Shown: in pieces, positions 1 through 5,228 of the stretch
Position numbering within the stretch: position 1 is the first letter of the stretch
How the letters are laid out: the number at the start of each line of letters is the position of its first letter
Origin: Lachnospiraceae bacterium
GTDB lineage: Bacteria > Bacillota_A > Clostridia > Lachnospirales > Lachnospiraceae
Length of the DNA stretch: 6,971 nt
Direction: 5' to 3'
Assembly (NCBI GenBank): GCA_017960415.1
Contig: JAGCZE010000201.1
Span: 1-6,971, forward strand
Translations under genes and position numbers: made by a program
Notes under the pieces: model-generated
The model's database searches: none
The model's input: only the letters and a program-made list of their open reading frames with translations
What the model was told of the DNA's origin: nothing

Positions 1-194
1 AGCGTTCCGTCTCCGCCGCAGACGACTAACGCGCTGTCTTCTTCAAAACCCGAAAGCAATGTGCCGTAGTCAGTGATCGTGGTCATATCGTAAAACTCGA
101 GCCTGTCCGAATACAGATGCTTCGAGATCTTCTGCGCTTCCTCATAACCGCGTCCATAGCAGCAGAGAGGATTGTATAATATGTGATATTTCAT
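1..194 (-). CDS. Diacylglycerol/lipid kinase family protein, N-terminal fragment
   Basis: This is the first 64 codons of a protein cut by the left window edge. It begins MKYHILYNPLCCYGRGYEEA and reaches VVCGGDGT at residues 57-64. An NP-x-x-G start followed after about 50 residues by GGDGT is the signature of the diacylglycerol kinase catalytic domain (DgkB/YegS/BmrU type), which phosphorylates lipid substrates with ATP at the cytoplasmic membrane face; GGDGT belongs to the nucleotide site. The usual N-terminal loop is NPxSGxG, whereas here Cys-Cys-Tyr precedes GRG, so the loop differs from the common form. The start is the ATG at 192-194, with a GGAG at 208-211 (minus strand) about 13 nt upstream, a rather long spacing. 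The gene is divergent from metY and nothing ties it to sulfur metabolism. The lipid substrate cannot be inferred. Confidence 0.8.
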   Translation of the reverse strand, partial: MKYHILYNPLCCYGRGYEEAQKISKHLYSDRLEFYDMTTITDYGTLLSGFEEDSALVVCGGDGT

Positions 195-336
195 AAAAAG
201 CTATTTACTCCGAAAATGTCAAAGTGATAATTTGTCGTCATCTGATCTGTAAACAACCATGGAAAACGGGCATGGATAAGATGCTTTATAAGAGCTGTCG
301 TGATATCGTCCTAATATAGATATCCCGATCAAGCTT

Positions 337-365
337 ATATTATCACATACTAAATGATATATCAA
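337..365 (-). promoter_or_regulatory. Probable sigma-A promoter of the lipid kinase gene
   Basis: Read on the minus strand, TTGATA (360-365) and TAATAT (337-342) are separated by 17 nt, a good match to -35 and -10 boxes with ideal spacing. Transcription would begin near 330, giving the kinase mRNA a 5' leader of about 135 nt. The surrounding DNA is AT-rich, so a chance match is possible. Confidence 0.5.
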
Positions 366-496
366 TCATAAATAACAAAAAAATCCAGTTCGATATACAA
401 TAATGTGAATATAGTAATAAACATTTGTGAAATAACAATACAGAAGATATTCTTTTGACTATTAGCAAGAAAAAAAGAGTTGAATTATTTCAATAA

Positions 497-517
497 AACC
501 TATTGACATGGTAGGTT
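497..517. promoter_or_regulatory. Candidate Rrf2/CymR-type operator over the metY promoter
   Basis: A perfect inverted repeat, AACCTA (497-502) and TAGGTT (512-517), is separated by 9 nt and includes the whole -35 box (503-508) of the metY promoter. A repressor bound here would block RNA polymerase. The CCTA...TAGG core resembles operators of Rrf2-family cysteine regulators such as CymR, and an Rrf2 protein is encoded at 4585-4986. That link is an inference from motif resemblance and proximity; I saw no second perfect copy of this dyad in the window. Confidence 0.5.
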
Positions 518-531
518 GATAGTAATATAAT
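503..531 (+). promoter_or_regulatory. Consensus sigma-A promoter of metY
   Basis: TTGACA (503-508), a 17-nt spacer and TATAAT (526-531) form a perfect consensus promoter. The start point would be near 538, leaving an untranslated leader of about 280 nt before metY. A promoter this strong normally needs an added control, which fits the dyad overlapping its -35 box and the long leader. Confidence 0.85.
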
Positions 532-652
532 CGGGAACATAGATTTTGAAAGCAGTACAAAAATGACAGAAACGGACGGAAACAGAAACTGACCTATCAG
601 TCTGAAACAGGGGCAAAAGCAGAAAAGAAAAAGGAAAGGAAAGTTAAAGATC

Positions 653-721
653 ATGTCGGTTTTATTAACAGAATTGGTAAGAAACAATTACAGATTCGGA
701 CGAATGCGATGTTGGCGCTGA
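653..721 (+). CDS. Possible 22-residue leader peptide upstream of metY
   Basis: A short frame opens with ATG at 653, behind a purine-rich stretch containing GGAAAGG (633-639), and ends with TGA at 719-721. The peptide begins MSVLLTELVRNN and ends RMRCWR, so Cys and Trp codons lie third and second from its end. It sits wholly in the predicted metY leader. A cysteine codon in a leader peptide could sense charged tRNA-Cys by ribosome stalling, as in classical attenuation. One Cys codon is weak evidence, and a frame of this size can occur by chance. Confidence 0.25.
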   Translation: MSVLLTELVRNNYRFGRMRCWR

Positions 722-794
722 GATTACGGTTAAGTAAGACGAACAGGAAGCAGATAAAATAAGTCGATCAAATAAGTCAAACACCAACATTTTA
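709..794 (+). promoter_or_regulatory. Possible long-range pairing in the metY leader
   Basis: ATGTTGG (709-715) is the exact reverse complement of CCAACAT (784-790), which is followed by TTTT (791-794) and then the metY ribosome binding site AAGGAG (802-807). The left arm covers the Cys and Trp codons of the short leader frame. The pairing could act as a weak terminator or close a structured domain, but only 7 bp enclosing about 68 nt is visible, so chance pairing is quite possible. Confidence 0.25.
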
Positions 795-816
795 AGAATA
801 AAAGGAGATTACAGAT

Positions 817-2100
817 ATGGGAAAATACAGATTTGAGACATTGGCACTTCACGTAGGACAGGAACAGGCAGACCCCACAACCGATTCAAGGGCGGTTCCG
901 ATCTATCAGACAACAAGTTATGTATTCCATAATTCACAGCATGCAGCCGACAGATTCGGACTCAGGGATGCAGGCAACATCTACGGACGTCTTACGAACT
1001 CCACACAGGGCGTACTCGAGGAGAGAGTTGCAGCCCTTGAAGGCGGCGTAGCAGCACTTGCGGTAGCAGCAGGAGCAGCAGCTATCACATATACTATCGA
1101 AGCTCTGGCGAAGGCCGGCGAGCACATCGTTGCACAGAAGACTATCTACGGCGGCAGCTACAACCTGCTCGCACACACACTCCCGCTGTACGGAATCAAT
1201 ACAACATTTGTTGACATCCACAATGCAGCTGAGGTTGAGGCGGCGATCAGACCCGAGACCAAGGCGATCTACATTGAGACACTCGGCAATCCCAACAGCG
1301 ATATCCCGGATATCGACGCAGTTGCAGAGATCGCACATAAGCACGGGCTTCCGCTGGTAGTGGACAATACATTTGCGGCAGCATACTGGGTAAGACCCAT
1401 CGAGCACGGCGCAGACATAGTAGTACACTCGGCAACCAAGTTCTTCGGCGGACACGGAACCACACTGGGCGGCGTGATCGTTGATTCAGGCAAATTCGAC
1501 TGGGCAAAGAGCGGCAAGTATCCGAACATCGCAAGCCCGAACCCGAGCTACCACGGAGTTGCATTTACCGATGCTGCGGGACCTGCGGCATTCGTAACCT
1601 ATATCCGCGCGATCCTTCTGCGCGACACCGGCGCCTGCATTTCGCCCTTCAATGCATTCCTGCTCCTGCAGGGCATTGAGACTCTGCCTCTGCGTCTCGA
1701 CAGACATGCATACAATACAACAAAGGTTATTGAGTACCTTTCAAAGCATCCTCAGGTAGAGCATATCAATCATCCTTCGCTTGAGAGCCATCCCGACCAC
1801 GAACTGTACAAGAAGTACTTTACAAACGGCGGAGCGAGCATCTTTACATTTGAGATCAAGGGCGGACAGGAAGAAGCATTCAGATTCATTGACGCACTCA
1901 AGATATTCTCGATACTCGCAAATGTTGCGGATGTGAAGAGCCTTGTCATCCATCCCGCAACCACAACACACAGCCAGCTGTCGGAGAGCGAGCTGCTTGA
2001 CCAGGGCATCAAGTCCAACACTATCAGGCTTTCGATCGGTACCGAGCATATCGACGATATTATCGAAGACCTTGATCAGGCGTTTGCGGCTGCAAAGTAA
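817..2100 (+). CDS. metY: O-acetylhomoserine sulfhydrylase (homocysteine synthase)
   Basis: This 427-residue cytosolic PLP enzyme of the Cys/Met metabolism (cystathionine gamma-synthase-like) family makes L-homocysteine and acetate from O-acetyl-L-homoserine and sulfide, the direct sulfhydrylation route to methionine. The N-terminal FETLALHVGQEQADPTTDSR is typical of MetY. Tyr56-Gly-Arg58 is the phosphate-contact region, the GNPNSDIPDI region starts near 158, VVDNTF has the pyridine-binding Asp183, and HSATKFFGGHG carries the Schiff-base Lys208. The length matches bacterial MetY, and the roughly 50-residue GKFDW...PNPSYHG segment after the lysine is characteristic of MetY and not of the shorter MetB/MetC enzymes. 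The start is supported by AAGGAG at 802-807, 9 nt upstream. The strong promoter, overlapping dyad and long leader indicate regulated expression. Cysteine-forming side activity on O-acetylserine is possible. Confidence 0.95.
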   Translation: MGKYRFETLALHVGQEQADPTTDSRAVPIYQTTSYVFHNSQHAADRFGLRDAGNIYGRLTNSTQGVLEERVAALEGGVAALAVAAGAAAITYTIEALAKAGEHIVAQKTIYGGSYNLLAHTLPLYGINTTFVDIHNAAEVEAAIRPETKAIYIETLGNPNSDIPDIDAVAEIAHKHGLPLVVDNTFAAAYWVRPIEHGADIVVHSATKFFGGHGTTLGGVIVDSGKFDWAKSGKYPNIASPNPSYHGVAFTDAAGPAAFVTYIRAILLRDTGACISPFNAFLLLQGIETLPLRLDRHAYNTTKVIEYLSKHPQVEHINHPSLESHPDHELYKKYFTNGGASIFTFEIKGGQEEAFRFIDALKIFSILANVADVKSLVIHPATTTHSQLSESELLDQGIKSNTIRLSIGTEHIDDIIEDLDQAFAAAK

Positions 2101-2124
2101 GACAATAACGGAAAGCTAAATGCA

Positions 2125-2152
2125 CGGTATTATGCTGTGGTTGCCAATACCG
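2125..2152. repeat. Perfect dyad between metY and cysK
   Basis: CGGTATT (2125-2131) and AATACCG (2146-2152) are exact inverted copies separated by 14 nt. As RNA it would form a 7-bp stem-loop 24 nt past the metY stop, but no U-run follows, so it is a poor intrinsic terminator. As DNA its right arm overlaps the proposed cysK -35 box (2141-2146) and spacer, so it could be an operator. Its sequence differs from the dyad at the metY promoter. Confidence 0.35.
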
Positions 2153-2168
2153 ATATATGTGCTATAAT
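2141..2168 (+). promoter_or_regulatory. Probable cysK promoter
   Basis: TTGCCA (2141-2146), a 16-nt spacer and TATAAT (2163-2168) give a perfect -10 and a fair -35 box. Transcription would begin near 2175, leaving a leader of about 120 nt before cysK. That leader contains a small hairpin, ACAGA (2251-2255) with TCTGT (2261-2265), ending in TTTT; it is too short to call an attenuator. A separate promoter here suggests cysK can be expressed independently of metY. Confidence 0.5.
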
Positions 2169-2295
2169 GAAAATAGATCCGGAATGGAACGGTAACAAGC
2201 ATATTAATGATCCCAGACAGGCTTACTTAAGCAGCAAAGGATAATAAAATACAGAAATAATCTGTTTTGGATTAACATATGGGAGGAATGATACA

Positions 2296-3228
2296 ATGTC
2301 AAAAATATATACTTCATCGGAACAGCTTATCGGCGGGACTCCGCTTCTGGAACTGACACATATTGAGAAGGAATACGGCCTGAAGGCAAAGATCCTTGCA
2401 AAGCTGGAATATTTCAACACTACGGGTTCTGTTAAGGACCGTATCGCAAAGGCCATGATAGAGGACGCAGAAAACTCAGGCGCATTAAAGCCGGGTTCGG
2501 TCATCATTGAGCCCACCAGTGGCAACACCGGAATCGGACTTGCTTCCGTTGCGGCAGCCAAGGGCTACAGGATCATCATCGTTATGCCCGATACCATGTC
2601 GGTAGAGAGAAGGCAGCTGATGGCCGCATACGGCGCAGAGCTGGTGCTTTCAGAGGGCGCCAAGGGTATGAAGGGTGCTATTGCCAAGGCTGAAGAGCTT
2701 GCGGCAGAGATCCCCGGCAGTTTCATTCCCGCACAGTTTGACAATCCTTCCAATCCCAAGGCACATCGCGAGACCACCGGTCCCGAGATCTATGAGGATA
2801 CCGACGGAGCCGTAGACATATTCGTAGCGGGTGTAGGAACAGGCGGAACCATTACCGGAGCAGGCGAATACCTGAAGAGCAAAAAGCCTTCGGTCAAGGT
2901 TGTTGCAGTAGAGCCCGCGACCAGCGCAGTCCTTTCAACAGGCGTAGCAGGCGCACATAAGATCCAGGGAATCGGTGCCGGATTTGTACCGAAGGTTCTG
3001 AATACAGCCATTTACGATGAGATCATACCTGTGGCCAATGAGGATGCATTTGCGACAGGCAAGGTGATCGGCAAGAAGGAAGGCGTACTTGTGGGTATTT
3101 CGGCGGGTGCTGCCCTGCATGCGGCTATCCAGCTTGCACAGCGTCCCGAGAACGAAGGCAAGAACATTGTAGTCCTGCTTCCCGACTCGGGTGACAGATA
3201 TCTGTCAACACCCCTGTTCCAGGAGTGA
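2296..3228 (+). CDS. cysK: Cysteine synthase A (O-acetylserine sulfhydrylase)
   Basis: This 310-residue cytosolic enzyme of PLP fold type II makes L-cysteine and acetate from O-acetyl-L-serine and sulfide. Key features are GGTPLLEL near the N terminus, NTTGSVKDR with Schiff-base Lys47, the substrate loop EPTSGNTGI with TSGNT at 74-78, the phosphate-binding GTGGT at 181-185, and GISAGAA at 267-273, where Ser269 contacts the PLP ring nitrogen. Length and the RYLSTPLF C terminus match bacterial CysK, and no cystathionine beta-synthase regulatory domains are present. The start has GGAGG at 2282-2286, 9 nt upstream. In Bacillus and Staphylococcus, CysK also serves as partner of the Rrf2 regulator CymR, which makes the Rrf2 gene two positions downstream suggestive. 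The last 30 coding bases form the first unit of a 39-bp tandem repeat extending past the stop codon. Confidence 0.95.
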   Translation: MSKIYTSSEQLIGGTPLLELTHIEKEYGLKAKILAKLEYFNTTGSVKDRIAKAMIEDAENSGALKPGSVIIEPTSGNTGIGLASVAAAKGYRIIIVMPDTMSVERRQLMAAYGAELVLSEGAKGMKGAIAKAEELAAEIPGSFIPAQFDNPSNPKAHRETTGPEIYEDTDGAVDIFVAGVGTGGTITGAGEYLKSKKPSVKVVAVEPATSAVLSTGVAGAHKIQGIGAGFVPKVLNTAIYDEIIPVANEDAFATGKVIGKKEGVLVGISAGAALHAAIQLAQRPENEGKNIVVLLPDSGDRYLSTPLFQE

Positions 3229-3315
3229 TACAAGGAGTATCTGTTAACACCCCTGTTCCAGGAGTGATACGAGAAATATCCGTTAACACCTTTTTTCCGT
3301 GAGAGAGAAAAGGCC
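3199..3315 (+). repeat. Three 39-bp tandem repeats running out of the cysK 3' end
   Basis: Units start at 3199, 3238 and 3277. Units 1 and 2 differ at only 4 of 39 positions; unit 3 is clear over its first 30 bases and then decays. Unit 1 contains the last ten cysK codons and the TGA. Because 39 is 13 codons, all units stay in the cysK frame: unit 2 reads YLLTPLFQE then TGA (3265-3267), and unit 3 reads YPLTPFFRE without its stop, continuing to a TAA at 3349-3351. The simplest origin is slipped-strand duplication of the gene's end followed by divergence. Confidence 0.9.
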
Positions 3316-3347
3316 TCAGCTGATATTTATTTTCCGGGAACGGAAAA
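3289..3347 (+). terminator. Two small hairpins between cysK and mnmA, possible weak terminator
   Basis: CCTTTTTTC (3289-3297) pairs over 9 bp, with one G-U, with GAGAAAAGG (3305-3313). TTTTCCG (3330-3336) pairs perfectly with CGGAAAA (3341-3347) around a GGAA tetraloop and is followed by the moderately U-rich AATCTTTAT. Neither has the GC-rich stem plus U-tract of a strong intrinsic terminator. They may reduce read-through or protect the cysK mRNA end. No convincing promoter for mnmA was seen in this gap, so some cysK-mnmA co-transcription is likely. Confidence 0.35.
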
Positions 3348-3373
3348 ATAATCTTTATGTAAGGAAATTCTGA

Positions 3374-4588
3374 ATGAGTAAAGCTTTAATAGCAATGAGC
3401 GGCGGCGTTGATTCCAGCGTCGCCGCAAAGCTGGTTTTGGGTGCCGGTTTCGAGTGTATCGGCTGTACCATGAAATTGAACCAAGGGGACGGGGTTGATG
3501 GGTCATTCTCTGCGACCGGCCTGAACCATGGGGATGGGGTTAGTGGGTCAACCGGACAACAGTGCTGTACACTTGAGGATACCGAGGATGCAAGGAGTGT
3601 GGCATATAAGCTCGGTATGCCCTTCTATGCTTTTAATTTCAAGGATGAATTCCGCGAAAAAGTCATTGATCAGTTTGCAGATTGTTATCTTTCGGGCCAT
3701 ACGCCCAATCCCTGTATAGAATGCAACCGCTGTCTGAAATTCGGAAAATTGTTGGAACGTGCCCGGGTACTGGGTTGTGACTGCGTCGTAACAGGGCATT
3801 ATGCAAGAATTGAGGAACGCGACGGCGAGATGGTACTTCTGAAAGGACTGGATGAAAAGAAGGATCAAAGTTACGTATTATATATGCTATCGCAGGAACA
3901 ATTGAAGCATATTATGTTTCCGCTGGGCGGGCTGACCAAGGCCGAAGTACGTCGGATTGCGGAGGAAAACGGCTTCATAAATGCATCAAAGCCTGACAGC
4001 CAGGACATATGCTTCGTGCCGGACGGTGACTATGCGGCGGTGGTGGAGAGGTATCTGCAGGATACTCGTGGATCAGATAATGACAAAAACGGCAGGCCCA
4101 CAGAAAATACAAATATAGAAAATAAAGCCCAGTGGCGCAGAGGAACAACCCCGGGAAACTTCGTTGATATGAACGGGAAGGTGCTTGGGCGGCATAAGGG
4201 CATCATCCATTACACGATAGGGCAGCGCAAAGGTCTGGGAATATCGGCCGAGCATCCGTTGTATGTGCATCATATAGACATTGAGAACAATGAAGTTGTC
4301 CTGTCGGACAATGAATCGCTGTTTAGCAGAACCGCCTGTGTTGACAAGCTTTATCTGACTACCGAAAAGAAGCTGCCGGATGAATACAGATGCAGTGCAA
4401 AGATACGGTATCATCACAAGGAACAGCCCGGAACGCTGTATTTTACAGGTGAAGGATGCCGTTTTGAATTTGACGAACCGCAGCGGGCGATCACACCCGG
4501 CCAGTCGCTTGTTCTCTATGAAGGTGACAGGGTACTTGGAGGCGGAGTGATCGTGGCGGGGAAAAGAAAAGGAGACGATAGTTTATGA
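3374..4588 (+). CDS. mnmA: tRNA-specific 2-thiouridylase MnmA, with two internal insertions
   Basis: MnmA activates U34 of tRNA Lys, Glu and Gln with ATP and replaces its 2-oxygen with sulfur, completing the s2U part of mnm5s2U; sulfur reaches it from cysteine through a desulfurase. The N-terminal PP-loop is SGGVDSS (9-15). The first catalytic cysteine is Cys114 in NPCIECN, the second Cys213 in SQDICF, followed by the conserved HYTIGQRKGLGI (279-290) and a C-terminal beta-barrel. At 404 residues it is about 40 longer than the usual 355-370. The excess lies in a Gly/Asp/Ser-rich segment at about 36-61, encoded by a duplicated G-rich repeat, and a polar Asn/Asp/Arg-rich segment at about 229-259. 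Both fall between conserved blocks, so activity is probably kept. The start has AAGGA at 3361-3365. The stop overlaps the following ATG, implying translational coupling to the regulator. Confidence 0.93.
   Translation: MSKALIAMSGGVDSSVAAKLVLGAGFECIGCTMKLNQGDGVDGSFSATGLNHGDGVSGSTGQQCCTLEDTEDARSVAYKLGMPFYAFNFKDEFREKVIDQFADCYLSGHTPNPCIECNRCLKFGKLLERARVLGCDCVVTGHYARIEERDGEMVLLKGLDEKKDQSYVLYMLSQEQLKHIMFPLGGLTKAEVRRIAEENGFINASKPDSQDICFVPDGDYAAVVERYLQDTRGSDNDKNGRPTENTNIENKAQWRRGTTPGNFVDMNGKVLGRHKGIIHYTIGQRKGLGISAEHPLYVHHIDIENNEVVLSDNESLFSRTACVDKLYLTTEKKLPDEYRCSAKIRYHHKEQPGTLYFTGEGCRFEFDEPQRAITPGQSLVLYEGDRVLGGGVIVAGKRKGDDSL
3477..3550 (+). repeat. G-rich direct repeat inserted inside mnmA
   Basis: Two 29-base copies (3477-3505 and 3522-3550) begin 45 bases apart and match at 25 of 29 positions; each runs TGAACCA-GGGGA-GGGGTT-GGGTCA. 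The period is 15 codons, giving the related peptides NQGDGVDGS and NHGDGVSGS. An ACCGG follows each copy, after 9 extra bases in the first and directly in the second. The segment falls between CTMKL and QQCC, where most MnmA proteins have a short link. It looks like a dispersed intergenic-type repeat that entered the gene in frame; that origin is an inference. Confidence 0.75.
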
Positions 4589-4986
4589 CAATGATTTCTA
4601 CCAGAGGCAGATATGCGCTCAGGGTTATGGCGGATCTTGCAACCTATTCTCAGGGTGAATGTATCCCGATGAAGGATGTGGCGGCACGTCAGGGGATATC
4701 CCTGAAATATCTGGAGCAGATATTGCCGGTACTTACGAAGCACGGACTGGTTGAGACAGTACACGGCAAGGGCGGCGGTTACAAGCTGACACGGTCTCCG
4801 GAAGAATACAAGATCGGTGAGATACTGCGCCTCACGGAAGGCGGCCTCGAGCCCGTAGCGTGTCTTGCACCGGATGCACCTCGCTGCCAGCGAATTGATC
4901 AGTGCCATTCGATCAAATTCTGGCAAGGACTCGACAATGTGATCAGCGAGTATATCGATGGCCATACATTACGGGACCTGATGTAG
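4585..4986 (+). CDS. Rrf2-family transcriptional regulator (IscR/CymR-like)
   Basis: This 133-residue protein is a winged-helix Rrf2 regulator. ISTRGRYALRVMADLA is the family N terminus, DVAARQGISLKYLEQILPVL (31-50) holds the recognition helix region, and VHGKGGGYKLTR (59-70) is the wing. Cys93, Cys101 and Cys107 (CX7CX5C) sit where IscR-type members bind an Fe-S cluster, with His108 next to the last. Cys26 lies at the position of the redox-sensing Cys25 of staphylococcal CymR, by my alignment on the conserved STxGRY. The ATG at 4585 overlaps the mnmA TGA and has AAGGAG (4569-4574) 10 nt upstream; the ATG at 4591 fits the common family start MxIST but is 16 nt from that site. Likely targets are the local cysteine genes, including the dyad at 497-517. 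The ligand (Fe-S cluster, CysK or cysteine status) is not decided by sequence. Confidence 0.93.
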   Translation: MTMISTRGRYALRVMADLATYSQGECIPMKDVAARQGISLKYLEQILPVLTKHGLVETVHGKGGGYKLTRSPEEYKIGEILRLTEGGLEPVACLAPDAPRCQRIDQCHSIKFWQGLDNVISEYIDGHTLRDLM

Positions 4987-5017
4987 ATAGGCAGGTTTGA
5001 GTTGACCGCAAAAAATA

Positions 5018-5171
5018 CGATCCGTGTCTTATTATCATCGCTTATTCCGAACAGGCTCTGTCTGTGTATGTCCGCGGTCGGATTACATTGGGCTAATTGG
5101 CAAGTAATCCGACCGTGGACATGCACAGACAGAGACGTCGGAAGAATCCGGAAGATAAAAGATACGGATCG
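5018..5171 (+). repeat. 154-nt near-complete palindrome (giant stem-loop)
   Basis: Three nested stems share one axis. The inner stem pairs 5056-5086 with 5104-5134, 31 bp with two G-U pairs, around a 17-nt loop. The middle stem is TTCCGA (5045-5050) with TCGGAA (5138-5143). The outer stem pairs 5018-5030 with 5159-5171 (13 bp, one G-U) and continues past a bulged A as TTATC (5032-5036) with GATAA (5154-5158). It fills most of the gap between two convergent genes. No U-run follows on either strand, so it is not an ordinary intrinsic terminator. It may be a MITE-like palindromic element, a structured RNA or a bidirectional transcription block. No reverse transcriptase or transposase lies nearby. 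Confidence 0.85.
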
Positions 5172-5205
5172 GTTAGTTTATAATGGAATACTATGCACAA
5201 GAATG

Positions 5206-5228
5206 GAAAAACGGGACATCGTTTTTTC
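5206..5228 (-). terminator. Candidate terminator at the end of the glycosidase gene
   Basis: AAAAACG (5207-5213) and CGTTTTT (5220-5226) form a 7-bp stem with a 6-nt loop, directly abutting the glycosidase stop codon (5227-5229, minus strand). Read on the minus strand, the stem is followed by no T-run beyond its own TTTTT, and only two pairs are G-C, so termination would be weak. Read on the plus strand it could similarly slow transcription arriving from the Rrf2 gene. Confidence 0.35.

Larger units (their letters stand above)
195..816. other. Divergent AT-rich intergenic region
   Basis: About 620 bases separate the kinase fragment from metY. The part from about 195 to 335 is the probable 5' leader of the kinase gene, and no recognisable RNA structure was seen there. 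Positions 337-365 hold its probable promoter. Positions 366-496 are very AT-rich and show no gene. From 497 on lie the metY operator, promoter and a leader of roughly 280 nt. I looked for S-box/SAM, T-box and cobalamin riboswitch landmarks by eye and recognised none. No convincing full-size coding region lies here; a 65-codon hydrophobic minus-strand frame at 490-687 is antisense to the metY promoter and leader and has no family resemblance. Confidence 0.7.

Noticed and set aside
490..687. Minus-strand 65-codon hydrophobic frame
   Set aside because: It is antisense to the metY promoter and purine-rich leader; the Phe/Leu richness simply mirrors A/G-rich DNA, and it resembles no family.
538..816. 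S-box (SAM) or T-box riboswitch before metY
   Set aside because: The hallmark conserved segments of these RNAs were not found by eye, although a covariance search was not possible.
934..1455. Minus-strand 173-codon frame inside metY
   Set aside because: It is a shadow of metY codon usage, with Cys-rich low-complexity composition and no domain; metY on the other strand is certain.
5018..5171. Palindrome as a retron msr-msd or group II intron fragment
   Set aside because: No reverse transcriptase is encoded nearby and no conserved msr or intron domain features are visible.
5179..5184. TATAAT in the gap before the glycosidase 3' end, as a plus-strand promoter
   Set aside because: No acceptable -35 box lies 16-18 nt upstream and no plus-strand gene follows.
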